From NCBI GenBank assembly GCA_025201365.1, contig JAIXMF010000003.1:310001-374000 (forward strand): 64,000 nucleotides of DNA. Direction: 5' to 3'. The notes beneath the pieces were generated by a model. It saw only the letters and a list, made by a program, of their open reading frames with translations. It made no database searches and was not told the origin of the DNA. The stretch is from Syncephalis plumigaleata (lineage: Eukaryota; Zoopagomycota; Zoopagomycetes; Zoopagales; Piptocephalidaceae). Made by a program: the position numbers and the translations under genes. Positions 39,505 to 50,575 of the stretch are shown here, piece by piece (position 1 is the first letter of the stretch; every line of letters starts with the position of its first letter).

Positions 39505-40414
39505 ATGCATCTTTTGTTTCTTGGGGTAAACACTGTTTAACAGTGATAATGGCAACATCCCTATTCCTTGCTGTGTCACCTACGTGCCACGCTACTCCAC
39601 TTCCACGTGCGTCAAACTTGGTGCAAGGCCAATTCTTCGATCGCATTGTCATTATCAACATGGAGAATCGTAATTACGCCACCGTTAGTGCCAACTCTTA
39701 CTGGAAGGAACTCGCGAAGAAAGGTCGTCTACTCAGCAATTACAACGCCATCACCCATCCATCTCAGGCGAACTATGTGGCGCAGATATTCGGTTCTACG
39801 GATGGCGTGTTCTTCGATTTCGAATCCAGTGTGAAAGGCCGCAATCTAGTGGACCTCCTAGAGGAAAAGGGAATCACATGGAAGGCCTATATGGAGAACT
39901 ATCCGGGACGGCCAGGCAGCTGCTTCACAAAGTCCGAGAACGACGACAAGTTGTATCGACGCAAACACAATCCATTCATGGTGGCAAAGAATGTTCGCGA
40001 GCAGCCTAGCCGTTGCGATAAAATCGTCAATGCCGATCAGTTTGAAAGTGATATAAAGAGCGGCAGCTTACCGCAGTACAGCTATACACACCTAACATGG
40101 ATAACGACGGGCATGACACCACGCTAGAATTCGCGTCCTCCTGGCTTGAGAAGTTCCTCGAGCCCAAATTGGCCAATAGCGATTTCACTAAGCGTACGCT
40201 CATTGTGGTTACCTTTGACGAGGCTGAAAACTATTTCATCCGCAATCAAGTCTACACCGTGCTATTGGGTGAAGCTGCGGGCGAAAAAGGTTCCGTTGAC
40301 AACAACGAGTACAATCATTACAGCTTGCTACGAACAGTCGAGGATAACTGGAAGCTTGGTTCGCTAAATCGAAATGACGCCAAAGCCAAATCGTTCGCCA
40401 ATCTTGGCCAATAA
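39505..40414 (+). CDS. Secreted phosphoesterase-family acid phosphatase, paralog 1
   Basis: PF04185-type phosphoesterase like fungal secreted acid phosphatases. Seen: LVQGQFFDRIVIINMENRNY, NAITHPSQANYVAQIFGS, LEEKGITWKAYMENYPG, LYRRKHNPFM, DNDGHDTTLEF and TLIVVTFDEAENY; these align throughout with the neighbour at 41044-42162. A clear signal peptide needs the ATG at 39505 (MHLLFLGVNTV then a hydrophobic run) with one base restored at about 39536. Otherwise translation begins at 39549 (MATSLFLAV). One more base is missing near 40083 (QYS to YTPNMDNDG). Unlike paralog 2 it has no intron at the matching place. AATAAA at 40575. Confidence 0.85.
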
Positions 40415-41040
40415 CTCGATTGCTACAGCTTCGCTTCCAAAAATAACCACATTCACATCCTTAGCCCATACGTCGTAAACATGTGCTAGTCCCGTTGTTC
40501 CTTTCCTTTCTGTTGTGTCCCTATTCTCTTTTATCCCCATTCATGCGCGATCGCTTATAATCAATAATGACATCAATAAAAATATATTGCCATAATGATA
40601 CGGATCCCTTTCTCGGTAGTTGTAGCATGTGTGAGGACGCCATAACCATTTGTCTGACCGTGGCCATCAGACTTTTGTGCCACAGTGTCGTTCTTCTTGG
40701 ACAGCCATCTGCCCCTTTCCAAATCTGTTAGCATAATGTGCTGGCCGAGTCCTTAATTGATAAGTGAGTGTGTGCCATGTTTTGACAAATCTAGACAAAG
40801 ACACATGTAGCACAAATTGGTTTGAAAACAAATAAAAAGGCGAATCAAATCGTGCAAGGGGATAGCGGGATCTTTAGAATAACTCCTACGTTCCCGACTG
40901 AATTCCACGCCAATTTCATATTCTACGAATTAGGCAGCTTAATTCTACACGGACGTTTTTTTTTTTTGCGTATCACGACCACTACAGACATATTATTTCA
41001 TTAACGCTCTCTATAAACTTACACGTTCACTATCATCAGC
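40415..41040. other. Spacer between the two phosphatase paralogs
   Basis: No gene seen. Holds the AATAAA of paralog 1 (40575-40580) and a T9-T10 run near 40957 that probably belongs to the promoter region of paralog 2. Confidence 0.5.
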
Positions 41041-41043
41041 ATA

Positions 41044-42162
41044 ATGAAACTTCTTACATCATTCACCACGACATGCATCGGTCTACTGGCCGTGTTGTCA
41101 CCAGCGAGCGATGCTCGTTCCATACGTCCAGCGGACACCAAGTTCATCCCTCCAACTGCTGCTGATACCGCTAGTAGTGTAACGACTACCCTCGTACAGG
41201 GTCACTACTTTAACCGTGTTATCGTTATCATGTTGGAGAACAAAGATTTTATTGCGGCCGTCAAGCAACCGTACTTTGCTTCGCTTGGCAAGCGAGGTCG
41301 TGTTATGACCCAGTATGCAGGTATTACTCATCCATCGCAGCCAAATTATATCGGTACTATTTTCGGTTCACTCAATGGTACCAATATGAGTTTCGATGTC
41401 AAGTAAGTATCGTCATCCGCTATAACAAACACACACACATATATATATACGTGTGTTTGTTTGTTTACATGAATTGCTTGCTAACGCATTCACTACGCTA
41501 CTACGTAATGATGTATATTCTCCCCTTGCAGCTTACCTTACACCAATATTGTCGACCTTCTAGAGGCAAAGGGTGTGTCGTGGAAGGCGTACATGGAACA
41601 GTACCCTGGCAATTGCTTCGCGGGCACTAGCGCTTCTCGAGGGCTCTATCGTCGCAAGCATAACCCATTCATTTCAGCAAATAACATTCGTGAAAACCCA
41701 GAACGCTGTGCAAAGATCGTCGACGGGGACCAGTTGCAACATGATCTAGATAGTGGAAGCCTACCGCAATTCAGTTTCTACACCCCTGACATGAACAATG
41801 ACGGCCACGACACCTCGCTAGATTATGCTGCCAACTGGCTCGAGGGTTTCTTGGAGCCGAAGCTTGCACGTAAAGACTTTATGGACGGCGAAACATTGGT
41901 GGTGGTTACGTTCGACGAGAACGACTATATCCTCGAGGACAACCTTGTATGGACCGGTCTCATTGGTAGTGGCGTCAAAGCGGGCGAGACCGATAACACG
42001 CCCTACACGCACTACAATCTTTTGCGCACCATCGAGGATAACTGGGATCTTGGCACATTGGGACGCATGGACGAGCGTGCTACTCGATTCGAAAACCTTT
42101 ACGAGCAAACGGCAACTGCCACCAAGAAGAATACCAAGGGCAGCAATGTTAAGATGCTATAA
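41044..42162 (+). CDS. Secreted phosphoesterase-family acid phosphatase, paralog 2
   Basis: Intact 329-residue gene in two exons (41044-41402 and 41532-42162) with a 129-bp intron. Signal peptide MKLLTSFTTTCIGLLAVLSP, then LVQGHYFNRVIVIMLENKDF, AGITHPSQPNYIGTIFGS, LLEAKGVSWKAYMEQYPG, LYRRKHNPFI, MNNDGHDTSLDYAANWLEGF, LVVVTFDEND, HYNLLRTIEDNWDLG. The family hydrolyses phosphate esters outside the cell and is often induced by phosphate starvation; nothing here shows the regulation. Tandem with paralog 1 in the same orientation, evidently from a local duplication. AATAAA at 42282. Confidence 0.9.
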
Positions 42163-42281
42163 GAGATTCTAGCATGGCTGTTAATGCTTAAAACGAATGT
42201 GGATACGATGCTAGCGATGTATTTACATCAAACTCTTCGCTACCTACTACCATTTAGCATTCTGCGTGTTTCTCGGTGTTC

Positions 42282-42287
42282 AATAAA
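42282..42287 (+). terminator. Poly(A) signal AATAAA of phosphatase paralog 2
   Basis: AATAAA 120 bases after the stop. It is the last gene-associated signal before the subtelomere-like region. Confidence 0.5.
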
Positions 42288-42299
42288 GTTATCGTCCGT

Positions 42300-43450
42300 A
42301 GTAAAGTAATGACAACTGGTAAATGACTTTTGAAGATCTACAACTGCAAACCGTATACGTAGGAACTAGACTTATTCTCATTTCATACCGTGTAACGTGC
42401 TATAACTTGATTCTTCGTTGTTTTGCTGTAAGCTCGCTTCATAGAATTTTTCTTTCTCTTTCTTATTAGTTTGTACGCTTCATTCCGCTCCTCTAGTATT
42501 CCTCTGTCTTTACCCTTATGTGGCCGTTTATACTGCTCGAGAATGAGCATACAACCTTTAGCTGATCATCCCGACGCCCTTTTTTACTTTGCTATTTGCG
42601 TTCTGTCAGTGCAAATCATTTCCTCATCTATTCATTCTTCCAACGATCTTGACGCGCTATTAGACTAAAGTTACCTCTCCTATCGCCTAGTGCTATTCCG
42701 CTCGTTCAGACATAGTTATTACTTTGTATCTGATTCCTGTACTTGTCGATAGCCTTTTCATCAGTCATCTCTTGCCCTCTCAATTACCATCATAACTACC
42801 AGTTGATCTATACTCGTTCCCTTAACATCTTCGAGTATTTACGTTCTAACTGCTCATCCCATCCAGCGTTATAATCACGCATTTCTCTTTACCTCTACTT
42901 GTTTAGTTCACGTCTCTAGCCATATTCGATCTATTCACGGTATTGTTTCCACTTCAATCGTTAATAGTGTGTGTGTGTGTTCTTTATGCCTCCTTGTATG
43001 ATCAACCACTTGATTTGCTCATCTAGCCTAGCCTCATACTTCATATGTAAGCATTTAATGCAATATTACTACTTTATCATATTCCACACACTTGCCTTTG
43101 ACTATGTACAAAGTGCTCCTCCGCGATGGCCAATATCTGTTCATTCAGCTCGACATATACTTGTTACAAATCTATGCTTGAATGCAACGATAATATAATA
43201 TCTCGGAGGGCATTGTCATTCCTAACACTAAACTAGCAAACGCTGAGGTGATTAACAATGAGCGATAATATCATATAACCTATGATGATTAGAAGGAGAA
43301 AAAAGCGTATTTGTTTATTACTAATATATATCTGAAGCTGTAGAAGACACCACAAGTATCGCTCAATCTTAATGGGCAATGATCAACCCATCGTTAGCAC
43401 CTTTGCGAAATCATAGTGATGTTTAACACACTTGGGAGCATGTTCATTTT
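42300..43450. other. Transition region between genes and subtelomere-like repeats
   Basis: Pyrimidine-rich, no gene recognised. Contains a short GT run at 42968-42980. No copy of it is seen in the other arm or in the second S-block. Confidence 0.5.
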
Positions 43451-44165
43451 ATTTACTCTTCACTCGTTCGCTCAATAATCGCGTAACTCGTTACATATAG
43501 TCTTCGGGTACATAGTAATATGGAACGTACATTGATCGGTTAATGCTACGTGATTCTACGCAAGGTATACTAAAGGTTTATTGTTATTAACGAGTAAGTC
43601 AAGAACAGACCTCGAGCGTGTCCTATGAGGCTTGACACTTTCACTTCATCATGACTAACTCCTGTTCTAGAAGGCAACTTAGCTTCACGGTCTAGCATGC
43701 ATATATAATACTCGGTCAAAGGGACATCCAGTCGTGTGCCGCTCTGTCTACTATTACCTGATCTACGCTGTTTAACGCCACTCTCTACATATCAACAGGC
43801 TATGAAACAACGCGTACCATTCTCGACTACGTGCCTATATGCTCCATATATTGACTGGTGCATCCTACGTGAACCTATACCGCGTAACTAACTCGCATAA
43901 TTACATGTACCTGGCGGTTAATAGTTCCTAATCATTCTTGGTTATTGGTGAATACCACCTGCTTTACACGTTCACCTCCCTCTCTCTATTGTTTACTCGT
44001 TCCTTTCTCTTTTTCTTCGTCGTTCACTACTCGTATTCGTAATGTTCGCTGTACCTGTTCTTTGTTTCTCTTTTTCCTATTCCTACTCCTTGTATACACT
44101 TACCTTTGCTTAGCACACTCGCGTACTTGTACTTTCTCCTCTCTCGCTTGTTTATGTTTTACTCG

Positions 44166-44490
44166 CGTTCGCTGCTCACTCCTTCTTGTTGGTGTCGTTG
44201 ATCTAACGGTGGATTGCGTCATCATCTACGCGTTCGCTGTTCACCGCTCCTTGTTGGTGTCGTTGATCTAACGTTAGTTCGCGTCATCATCTAAGCGTTC
44301 ACTGTTCACCGCTCCTTGTTGTTGTCGTTGATCTAACGTTAGTTCGCGTCATCATCTACGCGTTCGCTGTTCACCGCTCCTTGTTGGTGTCGTTGATCTA
44401 ACGTTAGTTCGCGTCATCATCTAAGCGTTCGCTGTTCACCGCTCCTTGTTGTTGTCGTTGATCTAACGTTAGTTCGCGTCATCATCTACG
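44166..44490 (+). repeat. 65-bp satellite, array 1 (exactly 5 units)
   Basis: Units begin CGTTCGCTGTTCACCG and end GCGTCATCATCTACG; starts at 44166, 44231, 44296, 44361, 44426. Unit 1 is the most divergent. Stops occur in all frames, so it is non-coding. Confidence 0.95.
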
Positions 44491-45212
44491 CGTCCTATTC
44501 ATCCTGTCTATTGTCATTACCTCTTTGTAGTTTGCGGCGCTTTTCTACGCACGCTCGCTACGATCGCGCGTTCATACTCACGTTATTCTGCTGTAATCAC
44601 CTCCCCTTCAGCCTGTAGCGCTTGTGCACGGCAAGGCTACCGTGCTGTTCTTGCGAGTGCCTTACAGCTGTCATTGCGTCATGATCCACTCGCGCGTTTA
44701 TTCCTTTGTACGTTAACAGTGCTCATCTGCTACTCTTTGTATTACAAGGTAAGCTGCCGTTTGTTTATTAGATTTCTACTGTGCACTAGCTACGGGTATT
44801 GCTTGCGCGTCTAACGCTATTCTGTATGCTGTTTTGCATACTGTGTACGCTTCAAGTAAGTTCCGTTTGTTTACTTTTCTATGCTCATTACACTCGTATA
44901 AGCCGTTTATTAATAAAAAGCAATAAAGCTATTAGTACGCCTACTAATTGGTCATTAGTATGGTATTAATAAAGTGGTAATAAATTATTAATATAGCCCT
45001 TAGTAAAATTAACAAGGGTTAGCAGCTTAAAACTAGCAAAAATTACTAATGAAAGCATTAGTAAAAGTTAACAAATTTGTTAACAAATCTATTAGTAAAA
45101 ATTGCCAATTTAAAACTAGCAAAAATATTACTAATGAACCCATTAGTAAAAGTTAACAAAAAGTTAACAAATTTATTAACATTTATTAACACCTATCCCC
45201 CATTATTAACGG

Positions 45213-45229
45213 CCCTAACCCTAACCCTA
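45213..45229 (-). repeat. Interstitial telomere-like motif, copy 1
   Basis: CCCTAACCCTAACCCTA on the plus strand, nearly three TTAGGG units on the minus strand, at the same place in each S-block. Confidence 0.8.
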
Positions 45230-45239
45230 TATAGCTATT

Positions 45240-45970
45240 AATAGAAACGCAGTCACAGTGCTATTTGTATGGCGCTTTACTTTCCCCCATTAACTATCGT
45301 TGTTGTGGTCCGATCTCGCTGTTTGTGCGCTCATTCAACGTATCTCGCTTTTCCGGACCAGAATATGTGCTTGCTGCCTAAATAAATGACAAGTAGGGCG
45401 AGTAAAATGTCGATAGTTGTCGTGATTCTTGATTTGGCTGTGCTTTCCACTATCCATGTTTTCCTCCCCGATATCCATCAGATCGGCATGCGGGTGCTAC
45501 CATTCTACTGGGCAACACAGAGTGCACAAGTCTACTTATTCGCTGAACCCAGCATAGCTTAGTAGTATGGCGAGTAAAGCCGCGGAAATCACCGTGATTC
45601 TTGAATTTGTATGGTAGTTTCCCTATAATACCGTGCTTCACAATGCTATTGCCATAACGCACTTGAAAGCATGCACAAATAGTGCATTTCGCATGTCCAG
45701 ACCGCAATAGCGAGCTGATTGATATGCGAGTCGGCTACAATCGATGCATTTCCAGGCAATAAATCGCAAATAGTCTATTTCTCCCATACAAATCGCGTTA
45801 TTTGGTCGTCCGGTCCTTTTCATTTCGCTCAAATGGCGTTATTTCTCAATGGTAGTGGCATATTCTGGTCCGGACGGGCCTTCTGACTTCAATAGGTGCA
45901 ATACTACCTCCAGAAGACCAGAATTGAGCGAGAAAAATGGATATACCAGAAAAATGACCTGATTCTCCAA
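45240..45970. repeat. Conserved core of S-block copy 1 with short minus-strand frames
   Basis: The best conserved non-satellite piece of the block. On the minus strand it carries overlapping frames (45638-45832 and 45450-45707) containing WKCIDC and CTICACFQVRYG, present in all three copies. I do not recognise a protein family. They may be relics of an element or chance frames. Confidence 0.5.
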
Positions 45971-47403
45971 GGGCCCCAATGGGCCATTAACTTTTATTAA
46001 TAAGTTTGTTAACTTTTACTAGTAATTTTATTAACTTTTTATTAGTAATTCACTAGCTTTTATTAGCCAGACAAGGACCCGGTACCCTCAAGAGCCGCAG
46101 AAGAGCCGCAGAAGAGCCCAAATAGCTGTTAACTTTTATTAATAAATTCATTGACTTTTATTAGTAATTTTGTTAGCTTTCATTAACCAGAAAAATGACC
46201 TGGTCCTCCATGAGTCGCAATGATCCCCCATTGGTCTATTAACCTTTATTAATAAACTTGTTAACTTTTGTTAACCTTTGAGTCATGAGCTTTCATTAGA
46301 AATTTGTTAACTTTTATTAGCCATTGATTAGTAGCTTTCATTAGTAAATCACCTATCTAGTAATGAGGAGGTGATAATGAAGCTTAGTAATAAAGAATTA
46401 AGAAGACATCACTAATAAAATACTAATAAATCTATTGACATTTATTAATGCCGCTCCTTATGGTTTCCTCCTATCTTCCCCTTCCATTTTGTTAATGCTC
46501 CCATTAGTAAGTTTGTTGACTTCATTAACAGATAATGGTTATTGCATTCATTCAATGTCATTATACTCATTTCTTTACTAATCCCGCTCATTCCTCGCAC
46601 GTTATATTCATTACTCTCTTTCACTCGCTCGCTCTACGCATTCCTTGCGCGTTCTACTCATTACGCTCTCACTTTCCTCTTACATTCATCTCGTGCTCTA
46701 CTCACTCTACTCATTACGCTTACAGTCTACTTATTCCCCTCTCGATCTACTCACTCCTCTTGCACGATCTACTCGTTGTTCATGCACTTTACTCTCTATA
46801 CTTGTTCCTCGCGCGTTCTGGTCATTTCCCTTGCACGAGCTACTCCATCCTCGTGCGTTCTACTTGTTTCTCGCTCGTTTTACGCACTATACTTACTCCT
46901 CGCTTGATCTACTCATTCCACTTACTTTCGCTCGCGCGTTTTACTTGCTCCTCTTGCACGATCTACTCACTTCTCTCACGCGTTCTATGCATTCGCTCGC
47001 GCGCTCTTGTTACTATACTCATTCCTTTTGCGCGATCTATTTATTTCTCTAGCGCTTTATTCGCTATACTTGTTCCTCGCGTGTTCTAGTCATTCTACTC
47101 GTTCCTCTTGCACAATCTAGTCGTTCTTCGTGCGCGTTCTACTCATTCTTCGTTCTTCATACTCACTACACTCACTCCTCTCGCTCGCTCTACTCATTAT
47201 ACTCATTACGCTCGCACATTCGTATTACATTCCTCGCGTATTCTACTCATTCCTCGCTTGATCTTGCCACTATACTCACTCCTCGTGCGTTCTACTAATT
47301 ACTCTTACGTTCGTCGCGCGATCTACTCATTTCTCTCGCATTTCTACTCGCTTCTCTTGCACTTCTTTTCATTCGTCGCGTTTTACTCAATACATTCAGT
47401 ACG

Positions 47404-47515
47404 CTTTCTATTGCATACTAACTAATATAATTACCGCTCAGCATATATTCTTTTATTACACGTGTATACACTCGTTACTATTAACTAACCATGCTACTAC
47501 TGCAACTATTCCTCT
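47404..47515 (+). repeat. CT-block island 1
   Basis: About 110 bp with GCATACTAACTAAT, an ATATATTCTTTTATTA box, CGTGTATACACTCGTTACTA and CTACTACTGCAACTATTCCTC. It recurs at 47944, 48515 and 49506 and, inverted, at 62469 and 63466. Confidence 0.8.
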
Positions 47516-47943
47516 CGCGTTTTACCCATTCCTCTCTCTCTCTCTCTCTCTCTCTCTCGTTCTTCTTGCACGATCTACTCATTACTCGCGCGTTCTAGCC
47601 ATTATACTCACTTCTTCCGCTCGATCTATTCACCATACTCAATACGCTCCCATATTCGTCTTACATTCCTCGCGCGCTCTATTCATTCCTAATTACTCGT
47701 GCGCTATACTCTTATACTTATTCCTCTCGCGTTCTACTCACTCCTCTGACTTATTTTTTTACGTTCCTCGCGCACTTCACCCATTCCTCTACTCCTTCGT
47801 TGCACACGGTCTACTCGCTATACTCCTTACTCCTACTTTATATTCTCGGTGCTTATGTAACGGTTGTATCCATACTTCTTTTAACACTTACCGTGGCTAT
47901 AATACCGAACTTCATATACAGTAACACCTCAGTAAATACGCTT

Positions 47944-48055
47944 ACTACTGCATACTAACTAACAAAGATTACCGTTCAATATATACTACTTTATTATACG
48001 TGTATATATTCGTTACTATGAATTAACCAAGCTGCTACACCTTCAACGTTCGCTC
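47944..48055 (+). repeat. CT-block island 2
   Basis: Same island as at 47404; the most divergent of the four (AACAAAGATTACCGTTCAAT, ATATATACTACTTTATTATA). Confidence 0.7.
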
Positions 48056-48514
48056 GCGTGCTACACTAATTCCTCTCACATTCTACTTACACTCGTCGCG
48101 CTCATCCCTCTCTGGCATTCCTTGCGCGTTCTATACATTACGCTCATTCCTCGCTGACGTTCCTCGTTGACTCTACCCGCTACACTCATTACGTTCATTC
48201 CACGCTAGCTCTACTCGATATACTCATAACACTCATTCCTCGCGCGTTTTACTCATTACGCTCGCACATTCCTCTTGCTTACTCGCGCGTTCTAGTCATT
48301 CTTCTTGTCACTTTACTCGCTCCTCTTACTCGTTGTATTCATTATCCTCCTCCACCTCCTCTTACTCGCTATACTCACTCTTCGCTCGTTCTATTCCCTA
48401 TACTCACTTCTTTCACTCGATCTCACTCCTTCGCACGAGCTAGTCATTCGTCGTGCACTATACTTACTCTTCTCGCTCGAGCTACTCGTTCCTCTCGTAT
48501 TCTACTCAATACAT

Positions 48515-48626
48515 TCAGTACGCTTTCTACTGCATACTAACTAATAAAGATTGCCGTCCAATATATATTCTTTTATTATACGTGTATACACTCGTTACTA
48601 TTAACTAATCAAACCACTACAGCAAC
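48515..48626 (+). repeat. CT-block island 3
   Basis: Same island; close to island 1, with TAATAAAGATTGCCGTCCAA. Its inverted copy is at 63466-63577. Confidence 0.8.
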
Positions 48627-49505
48627 TATGCCTCGCGCTCGATCTCGTTTCTCTTACACGATCTACTCATTACTCGCGCGTTCTTGTCATAATACTCACT
48701 TCTTTCGCTCAACCTACTCGTTCGTTGCGCGCTATACTCGTTTCTCTTACTTGTTCTCCTCATTACTCGTGCGCTATACCCACTATACTCGCTCCTCTCG
48801 CTCGATCTCGTTCCTCACGCGCTTTACTCACATTTCTCTCGTGTTCTACTCGCTCCTCTTGCACGATCTACTCGTTGCTCCTGCATTTTACTCCCTGTAC
48901 TCACTTATCTTGCACGATTTACTCATTCCTCGCTTGCTATAATCACTATACTCACTTCTTGCGCGTTCTACTCTCACTCGATCTCACTCCTCATACTCAC
49001 TATACTCACTTCTCTCGCTCCACCTACTCGTTCCTTGCGCGCTTTACTCATCCTTCTTACTCGTTCTACTCGTTCCTCTTACTCGTTCCATTCCTTACGC
49101 TCATTCCTCTTACTCACTCCTCGCGCGTTCTACTCACTCCTCTCACTTGAGTAACTCACTATACTCGTTCCTTTCGCGTCTTACTCTTTTCTCTCACTCG
49201 ATCTTGTCATTATATTTACTCATCTCGCTCGATCTACTCGTTCGTTGCACGAGCTAATTTGTTGCGCGCTATACTCGTTTCTCTTGATCTACTCACTCTT
49301 CTCGTGTTTTACTCAGCATACTTACTCCTCGTGTGTTCTTGTCATTATACTCGTTCCTCTTGCTCAATCTTGTCACTATACTTACTCGTCTCACTCGATC
49401 TACTCGTTCCTTGCGCATTTTACTCACATTCCTCGCGCTCGATCTACTCACTATGCTTATCTCCCGTGTGTTCTACTCATTTCTCTCGCACGATCTACTC
49501 GTTCT

Positions 49506-49620
49506 TCGCTTTCTATTGCATACTAACTAATAAAGAGCTAACCATTTAGCATATATTCTTTTATTACAAAGTATATACAATCGTTACTATAAACAAACCA
49601 AACTACTACAGCAACAATTC
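49506..49620 (+). repeat. CT-block island 4
   Basis: Same island with TAATAAAGAGCTAACC and AAAGTATATACAATCG. Its inverted copy is at 62469-62585. Confidence 0.8.
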
Positions 49621-50575
49621 CTCTTGCACGTTCTACTCCCCATGCTCACTATACTCGCTCATCTTGCTTTATCTCATCACTTCTCTCACTCGCTCTTGTT
49701 CCTCACACTCACTATACTCACTTCTCTCGCTCGATCTACTCATAACTCGTGCGCTATACTCGTTCCCCTCGCTCGATCTCGTTCGTTGCGCGCTATACTC
49801 GTTTCTTGTTCGATCTTGTTACTATACTCGCTCCTCTTGCTCGATCTCGTTTCTCCCGTTTTACTCTTTACTCTTTACTCGTTCGCTCAATAGTCGTGTA
49901 ACTCGTTACATATAGTCTTCGGGTACATAGTAATATGGAACGTACATTGATCGGTTAATGCTACGTGATTCTACGCAAGGTGTACTAAAGGTTTATTGTT
50001 ATTAACGAGTAAGTCAAGAACAGACCTCGAGCGTGTCCTATGAGGCTTGACACTTTCACTTCATCATGACTAACTCCTGTTCTAGAAGGCAATCGAGCTT
50101 CACGATCTAGCATGTATATATAATACTCGGTCAAAGGGACATTCAGTCGTGTGCCGCTCTGTCTACTATTACCTGATCTACGCTGTTTAACGCCACTCTC
50201 TACATATCAACAGGCTATGAAACAACGCGTACCATTCTCGACTACGTGCCTATATGCTCCATATATTGGCCGGTGCATCCTACGTGAACCTATACCGCGT
50301 AACTAACTCGCATGGTTACATGTACTTGCCGGTTAATAGTTCCTAATCATTCTTGGTTATTGGTGAATACCACCTGCTTTACACACTCACCTCTCTCTCT
50401 ATTGTTTACTACTCTTTCCTTTCTCTCTTTCTTCGTCGTTCACTACTCGTATTCGTGATGCTCGCTGTACCTGTTCTTTGTTTCTCTTTCTCCTACCCCT
50501 TGTATGCACTTACCTTTGCTTAGCGCACTCGCGTACTTGTACTTTCTCCTCTCTCGCTTGTTTATGTTTTACTCG

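Larger units (their letters stand above)
43452..46520 (+). repeat. S-block copy 1 (segmental repeat)
   Basis: Order: unique-looking 700 bp (starting ACTCGTTCGCTCAATAATCG), a 65-bp satellite array (5 units), about 700 bp with AAGCTGCCGTTTG, AT-rich GTTAAC repeats, the telomere-like motif, a 600-bp conserved stretch (45240-45970), then more AT-rich repeats. The same order recurs at 49866-56110 and inverted at 58588-62225. This copy differs from copy 2 by scattered substitutions and keeps about 90 bp near 46180-46270 that copy 2 lacks. Confidence 0.9.
46530..49865 (+). repeat. Pyrimidine-rich degenerate CT-block
   Basis: About 3.3 kb made of loosely repeated words such as CTACTCATTCCTCGCGCG and GATCTACTCGTT, C/T on the plus strand. 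It yields spurious Leu/Ser/Tyr-rich frames in all plus frames. Includes a CT microsatellite at about 47531-47558 and four conserved islands. The right half (48.1-49.87 kb) is repeated inverted at 62.2-64.0 kb. Confidence 0.85.

Noticed and set aside
46535-47425. Long Leu/Ser/Tyr-rich open frames in several plus frames (up to 184 codons)
   Set aside because: All frames are open together because the strand is nearly pure pyrimidine words. No motif, and the same occurs throughout the CT-blocks and their inverted copy.
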